Shown piece after piece: positions 36,183-49,359 of a DNA stretch of 64,000 nt. Source of the DNA: Atrichornis clamosus (taxonomy: Eukaryota; Chordata; Aves; Passeriformes; Menuridae); assembly GCA_013400975.1 (NCBI GenBank), contig WBMZ01003274.1, forward strand, positions 62,001 to 126,000. The letters run 5' to 3'. How positions within the stretch are numbered: position 1 is the first letter of the stretch; every line of letters starts with the position of its first letter. Below the pieces are notes generated by a model, which did not search any database, had not been told where the DNA came from, and saw nothing but the letters and a program-made list of their open reading frames with translations. The position numbers and the translations under genes were made by a program.

Positions 36183-39100
36183 GGGCCATCTTGAGACCTT
36201 CTGAAAGCCCAGGTTTGCAGAGTCAGTAATTATGCAATGATTGTGGTGGCAGGCATAGCCTGAGCCTGGTGGGATGCCACATGGCACATGCCATACCTAC
36301 GGGCTTCAGCGAGCAGTGGGAAGCAGTTTGCAGGTGAAGCCCACGGCAGGTCTGAGGCTGGAAAGCAGTGACTCACCACAGTGCTCAGCTCACGAGCTTT
36401 TCAGACCAGCTAGACTTTGGGGCTGTGAAAGTCATATGTCTCCACAGGCCAACTGCTCGTGAAGTACTGATTGTTCACTTTGAAGAACCATGCCCAGTTC
36501 ATGGTTAGTTAACTGCATAAATTTTCAGTAATCACATGTATAAAAATAATTATAGAAATTGAAAACAGCAGTGCTGCATGTATGACTTCACATTTCATGT
36601 ATTATTATTAATTTTGTAGAGCTGCTAATTCATTATAGAAAAACGTCTTTCTACAAGCTGTAGTTTCTATCCGAAAGAGATACATTGTTTCACATTCAAA
36701 AATGATGCCCATAAAAAGCATTAATATGTTTAAAATGAGAATGCAATTTTATATATCTTCTGATTTTTAGTCACTAGACCAGGTGTTTGACATGAGTGTG
36801 CACCATTTATAGCTTAATGCTTTTACTAATAAGAAAGTTATGGTTTTTAATGTATTTTTTGTGGTACCAGTTGAGGAAATGTTTGCTAACTTCAGTTTAT
36901 CATTTATTTGATTCACACCGTATTGTTAAGATTCTAGGGTGTGAGGAAACGTGTAAACATTCAGCAGATGGTTTTGTTCTACCGTTCAAATCTGTGTTCC
37001 TTTCACATGCTAAAGCATGACTCTGCATGTGTCTCAGCATAAAATTCTGATCCACAAATGTCAACAGAGTTTTGCTGTAGAGTCTGATATTTTCCAGGAA
37101 GTTACACTTGATTAATGATTGTAGCAGTAAGACAGAGCAGGGAATAAATTTGATGACCTATGGGGGGGAAAAAAAGGAAAAGAACTAATAGCAAATTAGT
37201 GATGAACAATATACTTGGCTACCCATTTCTTACAGAACTATTTAAAACCTTTAATTGCCCACAGAGATGTATTTTTATGAATACCTAGGAATGCTGTTGT
37301 TGTGTAGCTTTCACAATAGAATTTTCAGAACACTTTAAGTTGGAACTACAAGGGTCAATAACCTGGACATCAGATAGATTTCACAGCAAGTGATCTTCAT
37401 ATCCATTTTGAGTCCATGTTTATATAACCAGAGAAACAGTTTCACCTGTATTCTTCTACTAAGGTTCTACAAAACTCAGCATGACCTCAAGAAAAGCTCT
37501 TTAACCAGAAATAATGAATACTAGAAAATGACCAAATCTACAGCTATATCACACATCTCGATCACTCCACCAATGATCCAGTTTACAATGAAACAGAGCT
37601 GGCTTGACTGTTTAGTCCCTGGTAAAGCAGTTAACCTTATGGTGCTGAACCTTCTGAATATTACTGGAACTAAATATTTTTCATTTAGAAGAGTCTGTCT
37701 TACTTTCTCCAAGTGACTATTACAATTTACTAGCCATTTATTTCAGCTTTACTTTACATTCAGCTACAAATGAGCCGTTCACTTAAACTGACATAAATTT
37801 TCTGCACAGATTAAAGTGGAAGACATGAACCATTTACTTCAGAGAAATATAATATTACAGCTATGACTATATTACCACATCAGTCGCTAAAAAGCCTTTT
37901 AATGTGCTAAAACTATTAATAAATTTATATGTTTATCAAAATACCAATCAGCTAACACCAGTCATTGAGAGGGGGAAAAAGTGTGTTATCCCGGAAGATG
38001 TAAATTCAGTTTGAATTTCACTGTACTTGGTAACAGAAGATATATGATAATGTCTCAAAAGATGGACATTCCTGTCATTCACTCTTTCTTTAGCTTTAGA
38101 AACACTCTGTTCTGCTGTGCCAGACCAGATATAAAGGATGAGAAAGTCCTCAAGCCTCAGAGTCCATGCCTTAATCTTTGGAAGACCAAATCCAGAGCAT
38201 TAGACAAAGGCATAAAGACTGTCTCCATTCTTTTTGTGCTCCAGTGCTTTAAAAGGAAAGAGTAATTCAATTATCCATGCTCAAAATGGATCACAGACAT
38301 TTATACATCCATGTGACAGTTACCAGGGTATGGGTTTCAATCCCGTTCAAATCCCTAGTTCAGGACACAAGTTACATTTTCTTGCATTTCTAAATTTACT
38401 TGTATATCTTAAAAAAAACACTGCCATTTTGGGTGAACTTGGACGAACTCTACACAGGAATGTAGCTGCACACAGCCTGGCACCTTGTTTGCATCTAGTA
38501 AGCAATGATGGTGTATTTCTGCACCACAAAGAGGTACTGAGTTGGCTGGCCTTGAAGTGCAGGTCAGATTTGTTATTTGCTTGTGTAGCACTGAAGTAAT
38601 TGTGCTGCTTCCAGTCTAGAAACCTTTAGGCAACCCTAACTTATGGGTTCATGTGCTGTGTTTTACTGAGCATAAGAAATATGACTTATGAGCTAAACAA
38701 AATTTGTTCAAAATCAGGAAGTCCAACTCCTTGAGGTGTGAAGCTACAGAAAGGAACACAGGGATTATGATGGAGTTTTTTGTTTCCATTCTTAGAAGAG
38801 CTGCTACATTGCAATACAAAAGATAGTCAATATCAGTAATAACTCTTCATTTTACAGGACTCAGAGAAAAATCTTAAAATGACCTGTACCATGCAGTAAA
38901 CCCTTCCTGATGGATTTAAATCTTTTGAAATAGAAAGTCCTGCACTGAAATCTGTTTTCACATCAAACTTAAATGTAGGTGTTTCCATGCTAGAGTAAAA
39001 TCATAATAGTATGTACATTACAAAACAAATTAACAAGTAAAGAATTCTTGCCTCCACTGGTCTCTGACTCTTACATTCTTGATTTTTTTTTCAGAGCACT

Positions 39101-41617
39101 GAAATAAAATTAAAACAATCTAGATTTAAATTGACTGTTTGTCCATTTTTATTTCTTCTACTGTCTTCACAACTTTCATTTCTTCATTGTGTTTTCCTAA
39201 GCTCAACACTGAGTAATTCACAAAGGCCAAAGTGCTGGCTGGTAAATAGAAAAGAAGGCTCTTATTATCCTTTTAGGGACTGAATGCAATGTAAAGCCTA
39301 CTGATCCTTAGTGCAAGAGGCTATCAGACCCTAAGGGCTGGATCTGTTTCACATCATTTGAATCATCCTAAAGTTAGTTACTTCACAAACTTCAGTTATC
39401 TATGCTCCCTTTATAATCAAGGGAGAGAAACAGACACCTCCAGAGGGTAATGAAAAGAGTATGCATCCTCATAAGATGCCTTTTCCCTTCTTCAGTGGTT
39501 GAAAACTTTCACGATTTACGTAAAATATCTACACCCTTATCTATGATCTTAATTGAGATTAACCTCAAGCTAAAACCTGACGCTAAATGCTTAAGTATGC
39601 CATGAAATTGTCTATTACTAAGCTTATTTACATTTCTTTTTATAGATTTCTGATGTATGGGCTGAAAAGCCAAACTTCAAATCAATTACAGGCATAAATC
39701 ATGTACCAATTCATGTACCATGAATCATGTGCCAGTTCTATTGACAAACATGTGCCTGCTTGTTTGGATGTGGCTTTGATAGAAACTTCTATCACAATTT
39801 CTACTTTGAGACAAGTGAAGATTTACTTCAAGATTGCTAGGGATAACAAAATCTAAAACTGAATTTGATCTTGAGAATGACAGAGACACTGACTCATTAA
39901 TCTGTTTAGGAGCCCCTTGTGTTCTTTGTTTTGTTATGAACAGGAAAGTTATGAAAAGGAAAAGAAATCTGATCTTAGAGCTGCTAAAGAGGTTAAAAGA
40001 ATAATCAGTGCTTAGTTTAATTGGTTTTAACTTATGGTCTTTCTATGACATTGACTTCAGTTTTTCTTTTTGTTTGACATTCTGTTTGGATGCTAGGTCA
40101 CTGGATTATTTCAGCACTATTGTGCTGACTTCTTAAATTGCATTGTGAGCTCTAAATGTTATTTGTATGCTTTTCCCGAAATAAATGCTATTTTCTGTGT
40201 AAAATAAATACCAGTGATCTGATTTTGAAATCAATGTAAAATTGATATGCAAAATATGCAAAACTATAGCCTCTGAGACAAACTCAGAACTACCATAAGT
40301 AATTAGGCAAGTAGGGCTTTTCATGAAGAAATGTTCCAGTTCATAGAGGCAATTGTTGTAAGTAAAGCATGCAGATTTACAACTTCAGTCATTTTGTACG
40401 TTGGCCCTGGGATTCTGCATGTTTCAAAAATAAGCGCTGAATATTAAGAAATACAGCATTAGGATTTCTTTTTTCGTTATCTAATGGCTAAAATTAATTT
40501 TAAAAAACAGTTATAGTTTTATAAAGGTAAATGTTATGGAAACATGATGAAAATGTTGGAGAAATTCTTTCTGTAACCAGGTCCAGTCCCATGCTAGCCA
40601 ATTTCATAGTCTTTCTACTTTGCATTATCTAGACCTATGAATACCTCACAGTAATTTAGAAAACATTGTATCAAAGTAGAAATACTTACTAGGGTATACA
40701 GATTTTATCTTTCTGTAGTTTCTACTTTTAGGTAAGCTTTCTTGTTTCATTTCAGCTGTTACGGTAGAACCTACTAACTTGCTTGAACTCTTTCCATTTC
40801 TGTGATCTCATATGCATCAAGATTTCAGAGGTAGAGTTTATTCTCGCTTTTGTCAAGAGTAGCTGTGGGATTTCTTAGTGGACTTTTACCAGCCAACTTA
40901 CTATCTAAGTCCTCAGTACCTCAGACTTATCCAGCCCTCTAGCTAATATGGAAAATAGTCCAACCTATTCTGCCTCCATTTTTAATGTATCTCCCGTTGT
41001 AATAAAGTTAACAATCCACAACATGTACAGTACAGTATGGTTCCAGTCCCACCTTAGGCATTTTAAAAAAAATTTCATTGTATTGTATATATCTGTACTG
41101 TGTATAAGTAAACTATGGCATATGGCTACATTACTAAACAGTTTGTGGCTGTAGTAGATTGCTTTGTTTCACAGGCAAAATACATTTTTTTAAAAAGGTA
41201 AAGTAAAAAAATTTGTATAAAAATTAAGAAGAAAAAGGGTCACAAATGTCTTAGAGCTAATATGAAGATGTGGACTCACGAGAATGGTGAACCACACAGA
41301 TCAACTTTCTGTAAAGAGACATGGAAAAACAAAAAACAATTGCCTCTCTTAACAGAAGATTTGAAAATTAATGGCCTACATTTATGATTTAAATGGTAAA
41401 TAACTCGGTTGAAGTACCCTTGGACAGCTAAAATACTATACAATGGACATACTACACGACACATAGAAAAAAATTCATAGGCCATTATCCATCTTATTTA
41501 AGGATGGTAAACCCATGAAAACTATATAACCATTGCCTGCAAAACTTTTTCAAAACCCAGTTGCATGTAACTGATACAGAAATATTTAATATGAAAGATT
41601 ATTATGAGAAACTGTAC

Positions 41618-41748
41618 CTCCCACAAGTGTAGCATTTCTTTCCTCAGAATTTTCATCTGAAGTGAATTCATCTAAGTGAATAACCACCTCTTTTTGCAGA
41701 TTAATCTCCAAACATGATGCACTGACTCTAATATGGCAAAATGTTTCT
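41618..41748 (-). CDS. Exon-like open frame between splice-like sites
   Basis: On the minus strand the frame begins after an acceptor-like CTACGTATTAG (ending 41749, preceded by a T-rich tract) and runs open for 131 bases to a donor-like GAG|GTACAG at 41618/41617. The peptide looks protein-like: ETFCHIRVSASCLEINL, then KEVVIHLDEF, then an acidic DENSEE segment. I cannot name a family. Entry phase 2 and exit phase 1 do not match the neighbouring candidate at 46.3 kb in a simple chain. The acceptor is only moderate, so this is a low-confidence candidate. Confidence 0.17.
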
Positions 41749-42674
41749 CTAATACGTAGAAATAATTCCAGTATATGTACAATACCAAAAAAAAAAAAGA
41801 ACAAAAGAAAAAAAGAGTTAATGATTTAATTAACTATGAGTAATCTTCTGATGGGAAAAAAACCGATTTTCAAATGTTAGTCCACAGTTCATTAGGTTTA
41901 ATTTAACTACCCAAATCATACAGGAGGTAATCTTAGCGTACACAAAATATTGTTCTGCCAACTTTTGGGTAGATAAAAAACCCACCCCATTTCATTAATT
42001 CAGTTCTAATATTTTAAAGAAAGTGTCATGGACATTGTGTTGTAGTAATGCTTGAAACCAACATTACCAACTGAAAGATATGTTTAATAATTCTTTGATG
42101 CTTAAAGACTTAAAGTAGGTCATATAGTTATTATGACAGCTAAACTTGATAATGGTGATTTCAAAGAAAAGAGGTGTGAATATAGAATTTAGGAAGTTTT
42201 AAGAGAACTTAAACACTTTGATGATCTAGCTAAAACATAAAGTGATAGAAAAAAGAATTCAATATTTTCTGTGAGAAATTGTGACAGCCTATGCCATTTT
42301 ACTCTTTGAGCATAAGAATCCAAGGCTTTCATGATTACTATAACTAAATGCAATTTAATTGTAGTCATTGATCCTGGAAAAAATTTTGTAATTTTTGTTT
42401 TGTTGCTCCTTCCTAAAATCTACATTTGAGAAGTGACATTTTTAAATTAATAATTACATAACTCTGCTAAAAAAAATAAAAGCAAACCAGATTAACAAGG
42501 CTTCAACAAAGCCATCCTGGCTCTAGCTGGGATAGTAGTTAAAGCCTAAATTCTCTAAGAAAACCGGTTACTTTAAATTAAAGGACATGAGGGGGAACTT
42601 CTTGTGCCTTTGTAGATCAGTGTCAGTAAAATCTCAGTCCCACTGACCTTTACCGAAAGCTGCTCTTAAGGACT

Positions 42675-42905
42675 GGATTCAGGAATGTGCCCAGATTGTC
42701 CGCTCTCTTACCCAGCAGTAACAGTTGCTCCTAAGACCCAGCTGGTCCTGGTGTGTGTATTCCCACTGTCCCCCGATGCAGATGCTGGGTCTCCCCACTC
42801 ACGCAGCTGGGCAGCAGCACGACTGCTGGCCGTGCAGGAGGGACAGGTAGACAGGCTGCCCGCGCAGTGACGGCACTTGGCTTGGCTCCGGCACAGTCAC
42901 CTTAA
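42675..42905. other. Small GC- and CpG-rich patch
   Basis: About 230 bases with markedly higher GC than the neighbouring DNA. At least eight CpG dinucleotides fall between 42770 and 42895 (for example CCCGCGCAG and GACGGC). The rest of the window is CpG-poor. A 61-codon frame crosses it on the plus strand but shows no family and no paired splice sites. It could be a weak unmethylated element, a decayed exon, or a fragment of an inserted sequence. Confidence 0.5.
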
Positions 42906-45900
42906 ATCTCAGCAGAACTGCTTCTTAAACTCCAATTTCCTGCGTTTTTCTGTATATCCTCTCCCCTCGGATTTTCTGTTTCTTAAGGAAGCGCTTAGAT
43001 TTATCTTCCTGGAGCAGGTCTGTTTTGTCTAAGTAATTATCTAACAACTGACACAGAGGTTTGAACCTGGGCTGCCACTCCCTGGGGAAATTCTCTACAG
43101 ATGAGCCATAAGCCTGCCTTTCACTCTTTAATATTTACAGAAAAAGGAACAGTTCCACCAGGCAAGAAACCACAGTTTGTGGAGGCCAAGGCACCTGCAT
43201 CCTGCTTGGACTATCTTTGTTCAAGGCCCTGTTTTAGGTCAGGTAAGCAGGGAGGACCTGATGTCTCCTACATTCCTTTAGATATTGCTCCCACTGCATT
43301 TTTTTTAAATAAAGGAAGGGCATGTTTCCTTTAGATGCTAGGATGATGGCTGTGAGGAACACAACTGTCGAGGAACGCAATAGTTGAAGATGCTGAGAGG
43401 CTGGAAGCTCTACTGACCTGACTTGGCTACACATGTTTCCCGTCCATCATTATCACTTGCATTTAATTACAGCCAGCTGAATGCTATGGGTGTTCAGCAG
43501 GCCTAGGTCCTTAACCCTCAGCTTGTGGTACTTGCCGGGCTCAAACCTTTATGGCACAGTAAGATAATAGTGAGGCTACGTGGTGCTGAGCAGAGCACAC
43601 CAAATATGATCCTAGAGAAACACCATGAGGTGAGATGCTTACTTGAAAGGGGCTTGTGAAGTGGATGAAGCACCAGGTAAGGTACCAGCCATGGATGAAA
43701 ACGTACAGACAGCCTAATTTCATGATCCTGAAGATTTACGTAGCACTGAAGTTTTCTACTATGGGAGGGAAAGCTGCCTTCATCCCTCCCAACTTTTCTG
43801 ACCTTTATGCACAGTTAATTAAAAACCAAACAATCCTCGTGGTTCCAAACAAGGACTCCCAAAACAGTGAAGATTTCCTACCTGGAATTCCTGGATAGTT
43901 TGTCCCCAACCCCTAAATTCCTAATACTCAGTTTACCTTTAATAACAAATTGATATAAACTTTGTAATATAACCTGGTCCTGAGAATTTGCCTTCTGTGA
44001 TCAAATATGAGACAGCTTGTAAAAGAAATGGTGAAAATCCAAATAGTGCCATAAAGCAGAACTATATTCCTGAGCGCAAATTTGGTTTTTGAATTGAAGA
44101 GCAATGCTAGTTTAAAGCACACCATTCTTGTTTGCTCTACCTCTGATGGACGTTTTGTTTTTCCATCTGGTCTCTTTCCAACATTTTTGTTCTGAGAATT
44201 TATGTAGCAGTCCAAGGAGTCAAGGAGAGAACACTATCATAAATAAAAGGTGTGTTTGTATAAATACTAGGTAGAGAAAATAACTATATCTGGGTTTAGT
44301 TTATTTCTTTTTGAATGAGCATATAACATCTGCATTTTTCTTTCCCACTTTTGGTCAATGGTCAAAGCCTTCTTTAGATTCGTGATATATGAACAGTATT
44401 TCAAAATATTATGTGGTGTGACAGTACTTATAGTGTTACCTCTCTGTGTTTCTCTTTAGGTGGTCAGTTGGAAAGCATTCTGGATTCTGTGGCATTCTGT
44501 AAATTGCTTGGTAAATTGAAAAAATGTTTAAAATTGAAGGGTTGGATGTTTTAGCTATAAAAATAAAGACTTAAGGTATTGGGTAAAACTGATTTACTCA
44601 TTTTCAGGTTATGGTTTAAACAGCTTGTTTTCTTATTTCTGTCATAAAATTCAGCTGTAGATGAAAGATTGAATAAGGATGACAGGACTTCTAGGCCTAC
44701 CATTAAGGCAAAAATAAAAGAATGAACTTTGAATACTTTTTATGAATTATTTAACTTTTATTGATATTGAAATCAGACTCTTAAACCAAGTATTTTTCTT
44801 TAGTAAAAGCAAGTAAAAGATACTCTTCACCTGTATCTTAATGATGAAATACTACAACACCTGCACACCACAGGGGAGAGCACATCCAAGTTCAAAGTTT
44901 ATCTTTACTTGATCTTTAGTAAAACATTCATGCTTTTGCTTTCCTGTAAAAATACATGCTTCTACTAGACATTCAAAACCAAGGTGCTGTGGAAGGGAAT
45001 GAGTTTATGAATAGCAAGTCACACAGTTTTACTAAAAAATTAGTAAGATATTACCTCAGAAGAATGTGTTTCAACATTGACAAATTAAGTCTTTTATGGA
45101 TCAATGCAGTTTTCTCACACTTGAAAATTTCTTCCACTATGTAATGAACCTGCTCCTCATATTTCCAGTTTGCATCTGCTCACTGCTCTTACATTTAGAA
45201 TGGCTATGTCTTGATGGCTTAAGCATCACCTTTTGACTCCACCTTTGTCTCTCACTTTACTCCCTTCTCTTGATGCTGTCTTCCTTTATAGAAAAAACTC
45301 AGCTATCACCCTGGACAATAACAAGTTCAAGCTGATTTCTGAAATTTTAGGTAATTGCAAGGAAAGGGAGAAAAAGGGAGCAAAGGGGATGTAACAGGAA
45401 GTAAACCAGAAAGGCTGGGAAAAGGTACAAGAAACTGTATTGGGATTTTGCTTTAAGGGAATTGAGGTATGCAGTAGGATAGAAGGGATACTGAGGCACT
45501 AGAATGGAAGGTGGGGAACTCAGAAGTAAGGTAATTTTTTTGCTTTTACAGTGAAATCTGGGCTCAGCTGTAATTCTTTACACTGACACAGAGGAGGGAA
45601 TGAAGCAGTTAACGAAAGGGGAAAGGACTTGAGGTTACTGCAACAGAGTAGTAGAAATAAGCAAAATGTGTACAAAAAAGGACCTTCGGGTACCTTGGGC
45701 TTTCTTCTGGAGTCCTGCTTTCAAATCTAGATCTAAATTCAAGGATCTGCCTTTTATACACTTGTAGAATATTGAAGGTATGTGATTGGACATTTCTTTT
45801 TAGAATTAGATAAGAAACAGGATACACTGTGAGGCCAAAAGCCTATTTGATGTTACACTTGATTAATTGATAGGCTGGGCTGAATTCATTTTAGGATTAA

Positions 45901-46194
45901 CTTTGTTTTATTTCCTTCCTGTGGCATTATGTCAAGGTGAAAACGTATTGACTTAATTTATTTGGTCCTGGCACATTCTGTGTATTTAAGTTAATTTATA
46001 AATGGGTTGTTATTGTCTGGTTTGGCACATCACTTTGATAGTGACTTTTGAAAGGTACTGGTTAGTTCTAATGCTGTTGAAACTCTTCACACAGCTGATA
46101 TTTTTCAAATAGTGCAATCTGATGTAGCAATTCATTATTATCCTGCCACCCAGTAAGAAGGATGATCCTTACTTCAGCATAGCTTTGACTAAGG

Positions 46195-46232
46195 AGGATT
46201 CACAATGATTTACACCAGCTCACAAGTCAGTC
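46195..46232 (+). repeat. Possible amniote repeat relic
   Basis: GATTTACACCAGCTCACAAG resembles the GATTTACACCAGCTGAGG part of a dispersed amniote repeat also suspected at 31640-31710. Short and by eye only. Confidence 0.25.
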
Positions 46233-46293
46233 CTAAGTTCTCAGCCTTGTAACTTCAAGTTCAGTCGTTCTAGGAAAGATCACATAATTGTTT

Positions 46294-46411
46294 CTATTCT
46301 ACCATCCATCTCCTGAAAAGCTTCTGAACAGTTATGTCATCTTCTGAGAACAAGTAGTCTGGATGTAGATCTTCATCTTTCATTGCTTGCTTTTTGCGCA
46401 GAAAATAACTT
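46294..46411 (-). CDS. Exon-like frame, possible membrane-protein tail
   Basis: On the minus strand an acceptor CATTTTGCACAG ends at 46412, followed by an open frame in phase 2 to a TAG at 46294-46296. The peptide starts SYFLRKKQAMKDEDLHPDYL and ends RRWMVE. It is charged, with a basic start and an acidic middle. The same frame continues upstream into a hydrophobic segment resembling a membrane span, so an alternative reading is a longer exon with a membrane anchor and cytoplasmic tail. A weak donor (ATG|GTAGAA) near the end could make it internal. No family recognised. Confidence 0.17.
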
Positions 46412-47720
46412 CTGTGCAAAATGAGTTTATAATACAAAACACTAACAATCAATATATTTGCATAAGGCACAACATGGAGTATAAGAAGGCAGGGGAGAAA
46501 AGAGTATTTTATTTCATTAAACTTTAGTAATATGTGACTCAATTATTTCAGTAGTTTAGTGAACCACAGAGAAAATTTTTCCCCATTGAAAAAAAAAAAG
46601 GGGGAAAAAAAGAAAAGTGGTATGTTTGTGTTGTAAAGAACTTCACCACTGAACGACCTGAAAAGACAGAAACCCTCCATTTGCCAGTAAAACTACTCTC
46701 AATCAGGACAAATTTCCAGCTGAAATTGCATTTGAATTGACACCATTACACTTCACTGAAAAATTCTCTCTAAATAAGGACAGCAAACTCTAGGAAACAG
46801 TAACATAAAAGAGCTCTCCAACAGCCTCCTTCCCTTGATTTCAAGGGAAGTATAGCAAAGTAAAATATCTCTAGATCTTTTGGAAATCAGACTGTTGATC
46901 ACTGTGCACATAGAACACTGGGTAATAAAGCTGCTTTAAATTTAAGGAAATGTAAATATTTCTGTTGAAATCCAATGTTATTCATTTCTCTAGCTACTTT
47001 TCTACAGGGAAAGAAAGTATTTCCATTTGAGTTGAGCTGTTATCTCTGAAAATGAATGGTTCACACAGAAAAAGGAGAGGAAAAAGGTGGAGATGAAGAG
47101 AGAGAGACAGACCATACTGAGTAGGAAATATGGGTAAAAGATGGGAGGTAGAAGATGAGGAATGCATAAATGGTGTAAGGAGTAATGGAGATGTGAAAAG
47201 TAGTTTGATGAGGCTGGAACACTGGTACTGTCTGTGAAAGTTGTGACAGATAAAATTCATAATGTTTCTAACAAGAAGCTTACAGTTCTGAGTGGAGATA
47301 CCAAAATGTGTGATTTGCTTGCTTAAATTATATCAGTCAAGCAGACAACATGTTATACTAGAGTCAGTAAAGCTCTTATTTTGTTTTAAGAAGCTATATG
47401 AGACTCTGTGTCTGGGAGCCTGGATGTTAGTAAGTCAAATTATGTGCTTACAGTACAATACAATGTTTTTCTTTCACACTAATATAAAGAAGAATTGGGT
47501 TGTGTAGGATAACAACTTAAAAATAATTTCAGGAATTTCAGAGTTCTCTCTACATATATGTGAAGTCTTTGCATCCAGTGCCAAATTATAGCTGGGCAAA
47601 TAACTACATTTTAACAGATATATGATTATCCACAGTAAAGTCAGTGTAGTAATATTAGATCATGCATAAAAGCACTAATACAAGGTTCACTACAGCATTT
47701 TGTATTTTCTTTAATACGTA

Positions 47721-47754
47721 CCTCTTTTTTTTTTTTCCCTCTTTTTTCTTTTCT
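47721..47754 (+). repeat. Pyrimidine tract upstream of the CR1 relic
   Basis: Thirty-four consecutive pyrimidines with a long T run, lying just before the first recognisable CR1 sequence. Simple sequence; no role evident. Confidence 0.75.
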
Positions 47755-47789
47755 GTTTTGGGATTTTTAGATAAAGAAAGCCAAAACTG

Positions 47790-49350
47790 TAAAAGGAACA
47801 ACTGAGCAAGCATCACGTGGCATCTACAGGTACACTAGAAGCACAAAAATTACTAGGGAAAACACAGAAGCTGCTGGATGGGTCAGACTGATAAAGGACA
47901 TGAAAAAGTCCAAAACCTCAAGGCCTTCTTTCCTTCAGTGTCTACTGAAGCAAAAGTAAGATGTCAGGAATTCCAAGTGCCTAAGAACAGAGGGGAATTC
48001 TGCAGTAAAGACTTACACTCAGTGGAGGAGGGTCTGCTCAGGAAATATTTAAACAAAGTAAAATCCACAGAAGGCGATGAGATGTACCCAGGAAGGGTGA
48101 GAGGTGAGAGGGTTAGCTGGTGTCATTGCAGGATCAGCCGCAATAACTTTTGAAAGACCACAGCAAATGTTGGTAACTTCTGAGGACTGGAAGAGAGCAA
48201 GTGTCACTCTTGTCTTTAGGAAGGGCAGAAATGAGACTGGCAGAGCTACAGGTCAGTTAGCCTCACCCTGATCCCTGCAAAAGTGATGGAGTAAATAATC
48301 CAGGAAACCATCTCCAAACATATGAAGGACAAGAAGGTGAGTGGGAATTGCCAGTATGGAAATTGTGAAGCATTCTTGACTGGCCAGAAAGACTTCTGCA
48401 ATGGGATGACTTGGTGACAATGGGTTGGACATGGAGATTTGTCCTCATCTCAGTAAGGCTTACAGCAGTGTATCCCATAAAATCCTCCTAGACAAACTGA
48501 TGAAATATAGGCTGGATAAGTGAATGGTAAAGTGTTTTGAAAACTGGCTAAACTGTTGGGCTCGAAGAGTTGTGGTCAGGAGCGTGAAGTCCAGATGAAG
48601 GCCAGGCACTAATGGCATACTCCAGTGGCTGACACTGGGGCCAGTATGCGTAACTATCTTTCCTGATGAGCTGGACCACAGGACAGAGTGCACCCTCAGC
48701 AAGTTTGTAGATGATACAAAACTGAGGGGAATGGCTGATGAACCACATGGTTATACTGACATTCAGAGGGATGTCAGTAACCTGAAGAAGCAGACACCTG
48801 GGAAGAAATAATGGTGTGTACTGTTACAGGCGGGGGGCTGACTGGCTGGGAAGCAGCTTTGCAGAGAAGGCCCTGGCAGTCGGAATGGACAATGAGCTTG
48901 CAACTTGCCCTTGCGGCACAGAGGGCCAGCAAGCCTCTCCAGGGCTGGACTGGGAACAGCAGCACATTGCCTGAAGGGTGAGTGTGTGACCCTTTGCCTA
49001 TCCTCAGCTCTAGAGAGGTCACACAGGGAATGCTGAGTACAGTCCTGAGCTTCCTGGTATAAGTAGAATCTGGACAAAGTGAAGCAAACCCAGTGAAGAG
49101 CCACAAAGGTGATGAAGGTATTGGAGCATGTGAGCTATGCAGAGAGGTCAAGAGAGTTGGCATTGTTCAACCTGGAGACATTAAAGATCAGGGGCATTTT
49201 ATGCATATGTATAAATACCTGGTAGGGGCAGAAGTTAAGAGTGTGGACACAGACTCCTCTGAATGGTGTCCAATGACAGACCAAGAAGCAACAGGCAGAA
49301 ACTGGAACAGTGAGGGCATTCACCTAAAATGAAGAACAGCTCTAACGTGG
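47790..49350 (+). mobile_element. CR1 LINE relic covering the ORF2 reverse transcriptase
   Basis: This is the longest transposon remnant in the window. In order it shows a thumb-proximal start (AAGGCCTTCTTTCCTTCAGT), CATTGCAGGATC, the GAGGACTGGAAGAGAGCAAG block, GGTCAGTTAGCCTCACCCTG (the NYRPVSLT-type motif), TCAGTAAGGCTTACAGCAGT (SKAY-type), and ENWLN-like AAACTGGCTAAACTG. Next comes the catalytic block, which reads FVDDTKL at 48704-48724, so both aspartates survive although alanine became valine. A deletion of tens of bases follows near 48790. The C-terminal GVLEHVSYAERSRELALFN-like region continues to about 49340 and stops before the usual 3' terminus. Numerous stops and frameshifts make it dead. 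Minus-strand open frames at 48763-49163 are shadows of it. Confidence 0.9.
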
Positions 49351-49359
49351 AATGGTAAA

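Larger units (their letters stand above)
32680..41600. other. AT-rich non-coding stretch
   Basis: No established gene. Listed separately are an exon-like frame at 34260-34375, a G/T-rich tract at 34833-34920 and a possible repeat relic at 36130-36182. A less AT-rich patch lies at 36240-36470. The longest frame, 121 codons on the plus strand at 38234-38599, has no motif or splice context I can defend. A palindrome AATCAATTGATT sits at 35125-35136. The rest is ordinary. Confidence 0.55.
41760..47700. other. Non-coding stretch with a CpG-richer patch
   Basis: No established gene. The part from 42675 to 42905 is unusually GC- and CpG-rich for this window and is listed separately, as are the exon-like frame at 46294-46411 and the TTTACACC words near 46205. 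Purine- or pyrimidine-rich runs occur at 41789-41818, 45358-45392 and 46590-46617. Confidence 0.5.

Noticed and set aside
38234..38599. 121-codon plus-strand frame, among the longest in the window outside CR1
   Set aside because: No recognisable motif, no good acceptor or donor, and length within reach of chance in 64 kb scanned in six frames.
43045..43570. tRNA-like words (GGTTTGAACCTGGGCT and GGCTCAAACC)
   Set aside because: No cloverleaf with matching acceptor and anticodon arms can be drawn; at most an old tRNA-derived SINE fragment.
48763..49163. Overlapping minus-strand frames of 113 and 129 codons
   Set aside because: They lie antisense to the CR1 ORF2 relic and are shadows of its codon structure; no start or splice support.
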